Made by a program: the position numbers and the translations under genes. 8,557 nt of DNA from an uncultured beta proteobacterium. Lineage in GTDB: Bacteria; Pseudomonadota; Gammaproteobacteria; Burkholderiales; Burkholderiaceae_C. The stretch is from contig CAIMHL010000685.1 of the NCBI GenBank assembly GCA_903840825.1, forward strand, positions 1 to 8,557, in the 5' to 3' direction. Below, piece by piece: positions 1-8,557 of the stretch (position 1 is its first letter; the number at the start of each line of letters is the position of its first letter). The notes below the pieces were generated by a model, which saw only the letters and a program-made list of their open reading frames with translations, was not told the origin of the DNA and made no database searches.

Positions 1-872
1 CCCAAGCGGGGTCCAATGGCCATAATCAGATCGCTTTGTCTGATGCGAGCGGCAAGCTTGGGATTGATACCGATCCCCACATCGCCCGCGTAGAGCGGGT
101 GATGGTTATCAAAGGTATCTTGAAACCTGAACGCATTCCCTACAGGCAATTTCCAATTTTCAGCAAATCTTTGCAAGGCCTGAGCGGCTTGAACCGTCCA
201 GCCGCCACCGCCTGCAATCACCAACGGACGCTCTGACACCATCAACATTTCACGCAAGTTGCGCAGTGATCCTGGATCACTCCAGGCTTCTACCGGCTTG
301 ACTCGGGCCAATGCTTGAGGAAAAAGTCCCGTCACCGGATGCGCCTCAATGGCCTGCGTCAACATGTCCTCTGGCAGTACCAAAACTACCGGACCCGGAC
401 GTCCATTCATCGCCGTGGCAAAGGCACGCGCTACGTACTCGGGAATTCGCCGAGCGTCGTCAATGCGCTCCACACGTTTCGCAAAGCCTTTGGTGCTGGG
501 TCCGAAAAAGCTCAGGTAGTCAACCTCTTGAAAGGCTTCACGGTCCCGCGTGTCGCTGGCCACATCACCCACAAACAACACCATCGGGGTGGAGTCCTGA
601 AAAGCAGTGTGGACACCAATGGACGCATTCGTAGCCCCTGGGCCGCGCGTCACAAAACAGATCCCTGGACGACCGGTCAGCTTACCATGCGCTTCGGCCA
701 TGAAGGCAGCGCCTCCTTCCTGGCGATTGATGATGAACTTGATGTGATCCCGATGCAGGTGGAAGCCATCCAGAACAGCCAAGTAACTTTCCCCAGGCAC
801 CCCAAAGGCGTGAGTGACCCCTTGGGCCACCAGACATTCGACCAACAAATGGCCAGCTATTTTTAAAGTCAT
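1..872 (-). CDS. Thiamine-diphosphate-dependent enzyme, acetolactate synthase large-subunit-like (partial, 3' end outside window)
   Basis: The frame is open from an ATG at 872 to the left edge, giving 290 residues of a family that is usually about 530-600 long, so roughly the N-terminal half. The pyrimidine-binding (PYR) domain covers about residues 1-170: AFGVPGES at 22-29, the catalytic glutamate E52 in NRQEGGAAFMAEA, VTRGPGATN at 74-82, and AFQEVD at 113-118. A Rossmann-like central domain follows, starting near LVIAGGGGW at 217-225. E52 activates ThDP in this superfamily, and its presence argues against glyoxylate carboligase, which lacks it. The usual acetolactate synthase RHEQ motif reads RQEG here, and the PxTKHN segment after AFQE reads PSTKGF. 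I therefore do not call it IlvB/IlvI: a decarboxylase or carboligase acting on another 2-oxo acid is equally likely. The C-terminal ThDP/Mg-binding domain (GDG...N motif) is not visible. It lies 14 bases after the MFS gene and is probably cotranscribed with it. Confidence 0.85.
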   Translation of the reverse strand, partial: MTLKIAGHLLVECLVAQGVTHAFGVPGESYLAVLDGFHLHRDHIKFIINRQEGGAAFMAEAHGKLTGRPGICFVTRGPGATNASIGVHTAFQDSTPMVLFVGDVASDTRDREAFQEVDYLSFFGPSTKGFAKRVERIDDARRIPEYVARAFATAMNGRPGPVVLVLPEDMLTQAIEAHPVTGLFPQALARVKPVEAWSDPGSLRNLREMLMVSERPLVIAGGGGWTVQAAQALQRFAENWKLPVGNAFRFQDTFDNHHPLYAGDVGIGINPKLAARIRQSDLIMAIGPRL

Positions 873-881
873 CGTCTCAAT

Positions 882-888
882 CCGCCTT
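882..888 (-). promoter_or_regulatory. Ribosome binding site of the ThDP-enzyme gene
   Basis: On the minus strand AAGGCGG overlaps the TAA stop of the MFS gene and ends 9 bases before the ATG at 872. It differs from the AAGGAGG consensus by one base. It fixes the start of the downstream gene and, because it overlaps the upstream stop codon, suggests coupled translation of the two genes. Confidence 0.6.
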
Positions 889-2155
889 AAATACTAAATG
901 TTGGTTTGACGGCTGTCCGTTGGCCCACGCCCAAAGCGGCCACGACACTCAGCAGAAGTACCACAGCAGCTCCACCTAAAGTGGCGCCGTACCACCCCTT
1001 GTCCATGAAGGTGCCAAACAAAACAGGGGAGATGGCAAAACCCACATCGAGCCCTGAATACACCGTGCCATAAACACGCCCGGTGGCACCCACCGGGGTT
1101 GCTCTTTTGATCATCATGTCTCGCGAAGGGCCGCCGATTCCCACCGCGAACCCGGTTCCTGCTAAAACAACCATCGTGCCCGTCGCACCAAAGATACCGG
1201 TACCGCACAAAGCCAGTAAAACAGCCGCAAAACCCATAGCGACCGCTACCACTCGGTCGCTGTGGGTGGTGCGTGTGGCGACAAATCCCCCCACAAACAT
1301 ACCAACAGCCCCACACAGCATATAGGCGGTCAGGGTCAGGGTAGCTGCTTCAAAACTCAGGCCATGCATGGCTTTGAGAATGGAGACGGAAAAGCTTTGA
1401 ACGACTGCCAGCGTCATGGTGGAGAGCAAAAAGAAGCCAAAGCACCACCAAATAACGGGCAGCTTCATGAAGGCGAGGTCGTGCTCAGCCTTGGCATGCG
1501 TGGGGCGGGCATGCACTTTCGTGCTCAATTTATCGCGGTTGATATAAAGCACAAAGAAAATAACGACATACAAAAAACCTGCCGCCATGTAAGCCGTGCG
1601 CCATGAATAAAGACTGCTGAGGGTGGCAAAAAACAAGGGCGCAACGGCCCAGCCCAAGTTTCCGGTCAGTCCATGAGCGCTGAAGGCATAGCCTAGGCGA
1701 GCAGATGAAACACGTTGGTTCAAAATAGTGAAATCAACCGGGTGAAAGGTGGAGTTACCCAAGCCAGCCAACGCAGCCACACCCACCAACCCCCAATAGC
1801 CCGTCACCAAAGACGCCGCAAAACTGGCACCTGCCAAAAGTACAAATGAGATAAAAAGCAAAGGCCGCGCCCCGAAACGGTCAACGGCAAAGCCCGCCGT
1901 AGCCTGCCCGATTCCGGAGACAACGAAGAAGCAGGTCATCAATAAACCCAGCTCCGAATAGCTCAAGCCAAATTCGTCCATGAACACAGGAAACATCAAG
2001 GGCAATAACAGATGCGCGAAGTGCGAACTCGCGTGGGCAAGGCCTACCAGACCAATGATGCCGGCATCCTGCCTGAGTGGAACTGTGATGGGAAGGTCGC
2101 GGGTCAATGAAGTCATCAGCCTATCGTAAAGCAGATAGCAATCATTAACGCCCAT
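887..2155 (-). CDS. MFS transporter, substrate unknown
   Basis: This 422-residue protein has the profile of a 12-helix major facilitator superfamily permease in the inner membrane. Hydrophobic segments lie near residues 32-56, 66-88, 95-117, 119-137, 158-180 and 187-205. A charged central loop follows at about 206-232, then 233-255, 268-294, 302-320, 326-343, 366-384 and 389-411. The loop between helices 2 and 3 carries the MFS motif A signature, GFAVDRFGAR at 88-97. HPVDF (138-142) and SAHGLTGNLGWAVAP (159-173) recall the fosmidomycin-resistance-like and sugar/organic-acid MFS branches, but this does not settle the substrate. The start is uncertain. ATG at 2155 has no good ribosome site; an in-frame ATG at 2116 (residue 14) has an AGG close before it and would remove a poorly family-like N-terminal peptide. 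The 14-base spacing to the ThDP-enzyme gene suggests that it carries that enzyme's substrate or product (inference). Confidence 0.85.
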   Translation of the reverse strand: MGVNDCYLLYDRLMTSLTRDLPITVPLRQDAGIIGLVGLAHASSHFAHLLLPLMFPVFMDEFGLSYSELGLLMTCFFVVSGIGQATAGFAVDRFGARPLLFISFVLLAGASFAASLVTGYWGLVGVAALAGLGNSTFHPVDFTILNQRVSSARLGYAFSAHGLTGNLGWAVAPLFFATLSSLYSWRTAYMAAGFLYVVIFFVLYINRDKLSTKVHARPTHAKAEHDLAFMKLPVIWWCFGFFLLSTMTLAVVQSFSVSILKAMHGLSFEAATLTLTAYMLCGAVGMFVGGFVATRTTHSDRVVAVAMGFAAVLLALCGTGIFGATGTMVVLAGTGFAVGIGGPSRDMMIKRATPVGATGRVYGTVYSGLDVGFAISPVLFGTFMDKGWYGATLGGAAVVLLLSVVAALGVGQRTAVKPTFSI

Positions 2156-2328
2156 CCATGTCCCACTCTTGACTAATAGGACCTAGATGGTTATTGATGA
2201 AACTGCCATCCCTTCAATAGGGACTTGCTTAAGCAGCTATTTTTACAATAGCATTTATTTAGTCCGAATCAGCACGCAAAATGTGCAGCAAAGTTTTGGC
2301 GCTACCAAGCTTTGCCGCCCAGTCGAAC
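2156..2328. other. Intergenic region between clpB and the MFS gene
   Basis: These 173 bases are visibly more AT-rich than the flanking genes. They hold a hairpin just after the clpB stop (listed separately) and several short inverted repeats: GCTATT/AATAGC at 2236-2252, TCCCT/AGGGA at 2209-2223 and the palindrome GCTTAAGC at 2227-2234. The minus-strand AT-rich stretch around 2236-2262 could hold a -10 element for the MFS gene (TGCTATTGT resembles an extended -10). I find no matching -35 at a proper distance, so no promoter is called. I see no small gene here. Confidence 0.5.
2288..2315 (-). terminator. Possible clpB terminator hairpin
   Basis: The hairpin begins 13 bases after the clpB stop. 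On the minus strand GCAAAG pairs with CTTTGC, then after a small 1-by-2 internal loop TTGG pairs with CCAA around a five-base loop, about ten base pairs in all. No uninterrupted T-run follows (TGCACATTTTGCG comes next), so it is not a canonical intrinsic terminator. It could instead protect the 3' end of the mRNA after Rho-dependent termination. Confidence 0.35.
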
Positions 2329-4938
<2,610 letters not shown>

Positions 4939-4944
4939 TAAATA

Positions 4945-4948
4945 CTCC
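4945..4948 (-). promoter_or_regulatory. Ribosome binding site of clpB
   Basis: GGAG on the minus strand, six bases before the clpB ATG. It lies entirely inside the right arm of the 4945-4967 inverted repeat, so it would be base-paired in any transcript that also contains the left arm. Confidence 0.7.
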
Positions 4949-4967
4949 AGTTGGGTATCAACTGGAG
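4945..4967. repeat. Perfect 8-bp inverted repeat in the clpB leader
   Basis: CTCCAGTT (4945-4952) and AACTGGAG (4960-4967) are exact reverse complements separated by seven bases. A transcript read through from moaE would fold this into a stem that hides the clpB ribosome site. As DNA it overlaps the -10 and start region of the candidate sigma-32 promoter, so it could also be an operator. Confidence 0.7.
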
Positions 4968-4987
4968 CTTACAGCTCAATTTTCAAG
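4960..4987 (-). promoter_or_regulatory. Candidate sigma-32 (heat-shock) promoter of clpB
   Basis: The minus strand reads CTTGAAA (4987-4981), a 13-base spacer, then CTCCAGTT (4967-4960). The E. coli RpoH consensus is CTTGAAA, 13-14 bases, CCCCATnT. The -35 is perfect and the -10 matches five of seven defined positions. Transcription would start around 4956-4952, leaving a leader of about 14-18 bases before the clpB ATG. clpB is a classical RpoH-regulon gene, which supports the call. The start has been inferred only from spacing. Confidence 0.65.
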
Positions 4988-5011
4988 TGTTCTTGCGATG
5001 GCGCTAGCCAA

Positions 5012-5031
5012 CTATTGACAGGGGTCAATAG
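5012..5031. repeat. Perfect 8-bp inverted repeat between moaE and clpB
   Basis: CTATTGAC (5012-5019) and GTCAATAG (5024-5031) are exact reverse complements around a four-base loop. It lies 28 bases after the moaE stop and upstream of the -35 of the candidate clpB promoter. No T-run follows on the minus strand (TTGGCTAGCG), so it is a poor intrinsic terminator. It may be an mRNA 3'-end hairpin for the thrC-moaE transcript or a protein-binding site upstream of clpB. Confidence 0.5.
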
Positions 5032-5059
5032 AACGAGCTTGAAGCAACAAGCAGAAACG

Positions 5060-5566
5060 TCAAACCAGAGTGGGGAAATTTGAGGAGGCAAGCCCCCATT
5101 TGGCCAATGCCGCATCATCGGTCACGCGGGCGTCTACCCAACGGGCACCTTCTGGAGTCTGTTCTTTTTTCCAAAAAGGCGCCTGGGTTTTGAGGTAGTC
5201 CATCAAAAACTCACACGCCTGAAAGCTCTCACCCCGGTGGGCAGAGGTCACGGCCACCAACACAATTTGGTCCAAGGGTTGCAATAAACCCACCCGGTGA
5301 ATGACCCGCGCACCCAAAATATCAAAGCGCTTGTGGGCTGCATCAATCATGGCTTCGATTGATTTTTCAGTCATTCCGGGGTAATGCTCCAACTCCATGC
5401 TGCTGATACTGCCCGGTACACCTGCGGTACTGTCACGTACGGTGCCGACAAAGCTACAGATGGCGCCCACGCCAGGGTTTTGGGCACGCAAGAGGTCGAC
5501 CTCAAAACTCAGGTCAAAGTCAGCGGTTTGAATGAAAACACGGGGAGACTGTGGCAGGGCACTCAT
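5060..5566 (-). CDS. moaE: Molybdopterin synthase catalytic (large) subunit MoaE
   Basis: MoaE, with two MoaD chains, converts cyclic pyranopterin monophosphate (precursor Z) to molybdopterin by adding the two dithiolene sulfurs. It acts in the cytoplasm as a MoaE dimer with MoaD at each end. The 168-residue protein carries the family's core: GTVRD at 41-45 (R44 aligns with E. coli R39), ELEHYPGMTEK at 58-68, VIHRVG at 88-93, TSAHR at 107-111 and MDYLKTQAPFWKKE at 122-135. K126 and K133 match the catalytic lysines K119 and K126 of E. coli. The protein is somewhat longer than the usual 150 residues because of extra residues at both ends. Its ATG lies 2 bases after the moaD stop, and only a weak GGCGG precedes it, so translation is probably coupled to moaD. 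It appears to be the last gene of the thrC operon. Confidence 0.96.
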   Translation of the reverse strand: MSALPQSPRVFIQTADFDLSFEVDLLRAQNPGVGAICSFVGTVRDSTAGVPGSISSMELEHYPGMTEKSIEAMIDAAHKRFDILGARVIHRVGLLQPLDQIVLVAVTSAHRGESFQACEFLMDYLKTQAPFWKKEQTPEGARWVDARVTDDAALAKWGLASSNFPTLV

Positions 5567-5568
5567 GG

Positions 5569-5820
5569 TCAGCCGCCGGTCACAGGTGGGAAAAAGGCAA
5601 TTTCGGCACCCTCGGAAAAAGTAGCAGTTTCTTCGCTCATGACTTGGTTGATAGCCATGCGAACCGCCTGGCCTCGCGCCAAACTAATTGCATAAGCGCC
5701 ACCTTGTGCGATCAACTGGTCTCGCAACAATCCCAATGTGGCAGCCGATGTTTCCAGCGGTTCACTGGCTGACCCGATGGATTCCCGAATGCTGGCGAAA
5801 TATTTGACATGGACCTTCAT
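5569..5820 (-). CDS. moaD: Molybdopterin synthase sulfur-carrier subunit MoaD
   Basis: This 83-residue ubiquitin-fold protein is the sulfur donor of molybdopterin synthase. Its C-terminal glycine is adenylated by MoeB and converted to a thiocarboxylate, and the tail inserts into the MoaE active site. The sequence ends exactly in the required Gly-Gly (residues 82-83), preceded by the typical EIAFFPPVTGG. The N-terminal VKYFASIRE is also characteristic of MoaD. Length is normal for the family (about 80). Its ATG overlaps the moeA stop in an ATGA arrangement, and it has a clear ribosome site of its own. The activating enzyme MoeB is not in this window. Confidence 0.95.
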   Translation of the reverse strand: MKVHVKYFASIRESIGSASEPLETSAATLGLLRDQLIAQGGAYAISLARGQAVRMAINQVMSEETATFSEGAEIAFFPPVTGG

Positions 5821-7061
5821 CCCAGCACCTCGTTAAACGAAATAAATTGAACCGGATCACCTATGCGAATGGTTTGGCCGGGCGGGTTGTCCACCAAGCC
5901 ATCCCCCCAAACTGCAGAAGTCAAGACACCCGAACTTTGGTTGGGGTACAGATCGAGTCCGCCTGAGGCGTTTCTCTTCACGCGTAAAAATTCACGACGT
6001 TTATCAGCTTTGGGCCAATCAAAATCTGCTTGGACAGCGATTGATTTTGGAGCAACTTGAACCACGCCTTGCAGTTTGAGCAAAAAGGGGCGAACCAAGA
6101 GCAAAAAGGTCACAAAACTAGAAACCGGGTTGCCAGGCAAACCAATGAAGTGAGCCCCATGAACTTGGCCATAAGCAAAGGGCTTACCTGGCTTGATGGC
6201 GATTTGCCACAAATTGAGGGCCCCCAAGGATTGCACGGCGGGTTTGATGTGGTCTTCTTCACCCACAGAGACGCCACCGCTGGTCAAAATCAAATCGTGG
6301 TTTTGGGCAGCCTGCTCCAGTGCCGCAACCGTGGCGTCGAGTCGGTCCGGCACGATACCAAAGTCAGTCACCTCGCAGCCTAAACGGCGCAACAAGGCGC
6401 GCAGAAAAAAACGGTTGGAGTTGTAGATGGCACCGGGTTTCATGTGCTCTGGGGCCACGGCACCTGGCATCACCAACTCGTCACCGGTTGAAAAGAGGGC
6501 CACACGAGGGCGGCGTGTGACACTTAATGAATCCATGCCAATACTGGCCGCCAGACCAAGTGCGGCGGGCTTAAGCAGCTCTCCTTTTTGTAGTACCACT
6601 GCACCCATCTTCACATCTTCACCGGCACGGCGAATCCACTGCCCAGACTGAGGGAGGGTATTGATACGCAGACCACTCAGCGCAGGATTGTCTGGATTTT
6701 CTAGCGTGCAGTCTTCCTGCATCACCACTGCATCGGCGCCCACTGGAATAGGCGCACCCGTAAAAATGCGGGCCACTGTGTTGGGGAGCAAGGGCGCTCC
6801 GGCGCTACCAGCGGCGATGCGCTGCGACACGGGCAAAGGCCCTGTGGCCTGCGCCACATCAGCACAACGCACGGCATAACCATCCATCGAGCTGTTGTCC
6901 TGGGGTGGCACTTGCAAGCCAGAGGTGATGTCTTGCGCCAACACGCGACCATCGGCATCGAAGGTTGAAACCGACTCAAAGTCTTCCAACACCGTTGCAA
7001 AAGAAAGCAACTCGGTCAGTGCTTCGTCCAGGGATTTCAAAGGGGCGCGCGCTGAGGTCAT
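5817..7061 (-). CDS. moeA: Molybdopterin molybdenumtransferase MoeA
   Basis: MoeA inserts molybdate into adenylylated molybdopterin, releasing AMP and forming the molybdenum cofactor. Its 414 residues match the family (E. coli has 411). Visible motifs in order: SSMDGYAVR at 57-65 with the conserved Asp60, IFTGAPIPVGADAVVMQED at 99-117, RRAGEDV at 144-150, STGDEL at 191-196 leading into the MogA-like molybdopterin-binding domain, LTSGGVSVGEEDHIK at 259-273, IKPGKPFAYG at 289-298 and GLPGNPVSSF at 307-316. A C-terminal beta-barrel domain (MoeA domain IV) covers about 340-414. No essential residue appears lost. The ATG overlaps the mobB stop as ATGA, and its own stop overlaps the moaD ATG the same way. 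There is no strong ribosome site of its own, so translation probably depends on re-initiation after mobB. Confidence 0.97.
   Translation of the reverse strand: MTSARAPLKSLDEALTELLSFATVLEDFESVSTFDADGRVLAQDITSGLQVPPQDNSSMDGYAVRCADVAQATGPLPVSQRIAAGSAGAPLLPNTVARIFTGAPIPVGADAVVMQEDCTLENPDNPALSGLRINTLPQSGQWIRRAGEDVKMGAVVLQKGELLKPAALGLAASIGMDSLSVTRRPRVALFSTGDELVMPGAVAPEHMKPGAIYNSNRFFLRALLRRLGCEVTDFGIVPDRLDATVAALEQAAQNHDLILTSGGVSVGEEDHIKPAVQSLGALNLWQIAIKPGKPFAYGQVHGAHFIGLPGNPVSSFVTFLLLVRPFLLKLQGVVQVAPKSIAVQADFDWPKADKRREFLRVKRNASGGLDLYPNQSSGVLTSAVWGDGLVDNPPGQTIRIGDPVQFISFNEVLG
5826..5831 (-). promoter_or_regulatory. Ribosome binding site of moaD
   Basis: GAGGTG on the minus strand, inside the end of moeA and five bases before the moaD ATG. 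It is the clearest ribosome site in the thrC-moaE operon and fixes the moaD start. It may give the carrier subunit independent initiation in addition to coupling. Confidence 0.55.
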
Positions 7062-7591
7062 GCGTAGTTATCCGATTGATAGGCAAAGCGCTCACCGTTG
7101 GCCATAAGCCAATCGGCGACAGCAGAAGGGTCATTAAGATCGAGCACTGGGCGCTGGGTGGCATCGGGCAGTTGGTCAGGCGAATCAGTGGCTATGGCCA
7201 CGACGAAATCATCATGAATGTAGCGCGCGGGTTTTTGTGAAGTGGAGCGCCACACCTCTATCTTTGGCAAATCGGCATCCTTGAAGCCTTCGACCAAAAC
7301 CCAGTCCACGCCATCATAAAGCTCGGCAATTAACTGGTGAACCGAGAGTTGGGTTGGCTGCTCAAACTCGCGCAGCAGGGCAAGACGAATGTCCGAGGCC
7401 ACCACAATCTCAAAGGCACCCGCCTCACGGTGGCGAAAAGTGTCTTTACCCGGATGATCAATATCAAACCGGTGGTGCGCATGCTTGATGACTGAGACAC
7501 GCAAGCCCGCCAGTCGCAATATAGGTATCAACGCCTCCACCAAGGTGGTCTTGCCAGAGCCCGAGAAACCGGCAAAGCCAATGACCTTCAT
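7058..7591 (-). CDS. mobB: Molybdopterin-guanine dinucleotide biosynthesis adaptor MobB
   Basis: MobB is a P-loop GTP-binding protein that assists MobA in adding GMP to the molybdenum cofactor to form the bis-MGD form used by DMSO-reductase-family enzymes. The 177-residue protein starts with strand MKVIGFAG and the Walker A motif GFSGSGKT at 8-15. It continues with the family signature IKHAHHRFDIDHPGKDTFRH at 35-54 followed by REAGA, and DWVLVEGFK at about 95-103. Length is normal for MobB (about 170). The ATG lies within the thrC stop as ATGA, and there is no visible ribosome site, which points to coupling with thrC. Its place beside moeA fits a late step of cofactor synthesis; mobA is not in the window. 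Its presence suggests that the host uses dinucleotide-form molybdoenzymes (inference). Confidence 0.95.
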   Translation of the reverse strand: MKVIGFAGFSGSGKTTLVEALIPILRLAGLRVSVIKHAHHRFDIDHPGKDTFRHREAGAFEIVVASDIRLALLREFEQPTQLSVHQLIAELYDGVDWVLVEGFKDADLPKIEVWRSTSQKPARYIHDDFVVAIATDSPDQLPDATQRPVLDLNDPSAVADWLMANGERFAYQSDNYA

Positions 7592-8557
7592 GCGCAGTGC
7601 TGTGCGATAAAGTCTTTGACCTGCTGCGGATCAGCGGCCATGCGGATGACACGCTTTGGCAAGGCTTCTATGCCTTCAAACTTGGCAGGGCGGTGTGGCT
7701 CCAAGCCCAGTGCTTCCACAATAGTGGAGGCGAATTTGATGGGCAACGCCGTTTCAAGAATGACCATTGGCACACCTGGGCTCAGGTGTTCACGCGCCAC
7801 CTTGACCGCATCGGCGGTATGGGTGTCTACCATAGTGCCAAAGCGCTGGTAGGTATCCTGAATGGTCGACAAACGGTCACTGTGCGTGCTTTTCCCACTC
7901 TCGAAGCCGTAGCGGGTTGCCGCTTCGCTGAACACGGGGTCGCCAGACAAATCGAATTGGCCTTTTTGGGCCAAGGCGTGGTTGAAAAGCACATTGACTC
8001 GGGTGCCATCGCGACTCAACAGGTCAAACACAAAGCGTTCGAAGTTTGAGGCTTTGGAGATGTCCATCGAAGGACTTGAAGTTTCATGCGTGTCGGCACT
8101 GCTGCGCACGCGGTAAATGCCGGTACGAAAGAATTCGTCCAGCACATCGTTTTCGTTGGTCGCCACCACCAACTTATCGATGGGCAGTCCCATCATGCGG
8201 GCGACGTGACCGGCGCACACATTGCCAAAATTGCCGCTCGGTACGGTAAAGCTGACTTTTTCGGTATTTGCTTGAGTGGCTTGAAAGTAGCCAGCAAAGT
8301 AGTACACCACCTGCGCCATTAACCGACCCCAGTTGATGGAGTTGACCGTGCCAATCTTGAACTGACGCTTAAATTCCAAGTCGTTGGAGACGGCTTTCAC
8401 CATGTCCTGGCAATCGTCAAACACGCCGTCAACGGCAATGTTATGGATGTTTTCATCCATCAGGCTGAACATTTGCGCTTGCTGAAACGGGCTCATGCGC
8501 CCATAAGGACTGGTCATGAAGACCCGAACCCCTTTTTTGCCGCGCATGGCGTATTCG
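7588..8557 (-). CDS. thrC: Threonine synthase ThrC (partial, 5' end outside window)
   Basis: ThrC is a PLP enzyme that converts O-phospho-L-homoserine and water to L-threonine and phosphate. The frame is open through the right edge, and 322 C-terminal residues are visible. The first residues, EYAMRGKKG, are internal: the ATG at 8547 falls inside this conserved segment and is not the true start. The protein is the longer bacterial/yeast type (about 460-480 residues), judged by GRMSPFQQAQM, VFDDCQDMVKAV, VNSINWGRL, the PLP phosphate-binding loop PSGNFGN (visible residues 106-112), TNENDVLDEFF, and SSPSMDISKASNFERF. The N-terminal part with the PLP lysine is outside the window. The stop codon overlaps the mobB start. 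In Burkholderiales thrC commonly follows hom (homoserine dehydrogenase), so hom probably lies just beyond the right edge (inference). The operon promoter is also outside. Confidence 0.96.
   Translation of the reverse strand, partial: EYAMRGKKGVRVFMTSPYGRMSPFQQAQMFSLMDENIHNIAVDGVFDDCQDMVKAVSNDLEFKRQFKIGTVNSINWGRLMAQVVYYFAGYFQATQANTEKVSFTVPSGNFGNVCAGHVARMMGLPIDKLVVATNENDVLDEFFRTGIYRVRSSADTHETSSPSMDISKASNFERFVFDLLSRDGTRVNVLFNHALAQKGQFDLSGDPVFSEAATRYGFESGKSTHSDRLSTIQDTYQRFGTMVDTHTADAVKVAREHLSPGVPMVILETALPIKFASTIVEALGLEPHRPAKFEGIEALPKRVIRMAADPQQVKDFIAQHCA

Noticed and set aside
315..866. Plus-strand open frame of 183 codons
   Set aside because: It lies wholly opposite the ThDP-enzyme gene, whose minus-strand translation carries clear family motifs. 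The plus-strand product has no recognisable domain.
887..2155. Calling the MFS protein a fosmidomycin resistance transporter
   Set aside because: Only loose similarity of a few segments is visible; MFS families cannot be assigned a substrate on that basis.
6410..6416. Run of seven T on the minus strand in moeA as a possible frameshift site
   Set aside because: The zero frame continues as normal MoeA on both sides, and I see no stimulatory structure or sensible alternative product.
7597..8049. Plus-strand open frame of 150 codons opposite thrC
   Set aside because: It is a shadow of thrC; the minus-strand reading is recognised throughout this stretch.
8531..8536. Run of six A on the minus strand in thrC as a slippage site or sequencing frameshift
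   Set aside because: The reading frame is continuous through conserved ThrC sequence (RGKKGVRVF) on both sides.
8545..8547. ATG at 8547 as the thrC start
   Set aside because: The three codons before it (E-Y-A) continue the conserved ThrC sequence, and the protein would lack its N-terminal domain and PLP lysine. The gene is simply cut by the window edge.

Overview
The window looks like chromosomal housekeeping DNA from a betaproteobacterium, most likely order Burkholderiales and perhaps a Comamonadaceae relative of Rhodoferax or Polaromonas. This rests on the style of the protein sequences and on the gene order thrC - Moco genes - clpB, which I recall from that order; it is not a database result. 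Every gene I can support is on the minus strand, so transcription runs from high to low coordinates. I see no rRNA, tRNA, insertion sequence, CRISPR array, phage gene or sign of recent transfer.

Layout in the direction of transcription: (1) 8557-5060 is a tightly packed operon, thrC (5' end outside the window) - mobB - moeA - moaD - moaE. The first three junctions are 4-base ATGA stop/start overlaps and the last has a 2-base gap. ThrC makes threonine. MobB, MoeA, MoaD and MoaE belong to molybdenum-cofactor synthesis: MoaD/MoaE form molybdopterin synthase, MoeA inserts molybdate, and MobB is a GTPase that helps dinucleotide attachment. (2) 5059-4939 is a 121-base control region with two perfect 8-base-pair inverted repeats and a good candidate heat-shock (sigma-32) promoter. 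(3) 4938-2329 is clpB, the Hsp100 disaggregase. (4) 2328-2156 is an AT-richer intergenic region with a possible weak terminator for clpB. (5) 2155-1 is a two-gene unit, an MFS transporter followed 14 bases later by a thiamine-diphosphate enzyme of the acetolactate synthase superfamily that runs off the left edge.

The genes form three functional groups: threonine plus molybdenum cofactor, heat-shock protein rescue, and a transporter/2-oxo-acid-type enzyme pair of unknown substrate. Nothing here looks like an undescribed multi-gene system. The most interesting signal is the clpB leader. One palindrome arm doubles as the -10 element of the candidate sigma-32 promoter and the other contains the clpB ribosome binding site, which suggests that read-through transcripts and heat-shock transcripts could be translated differently. 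The second point of interest is the unassigned MFS/ThDP-enzyme pair.
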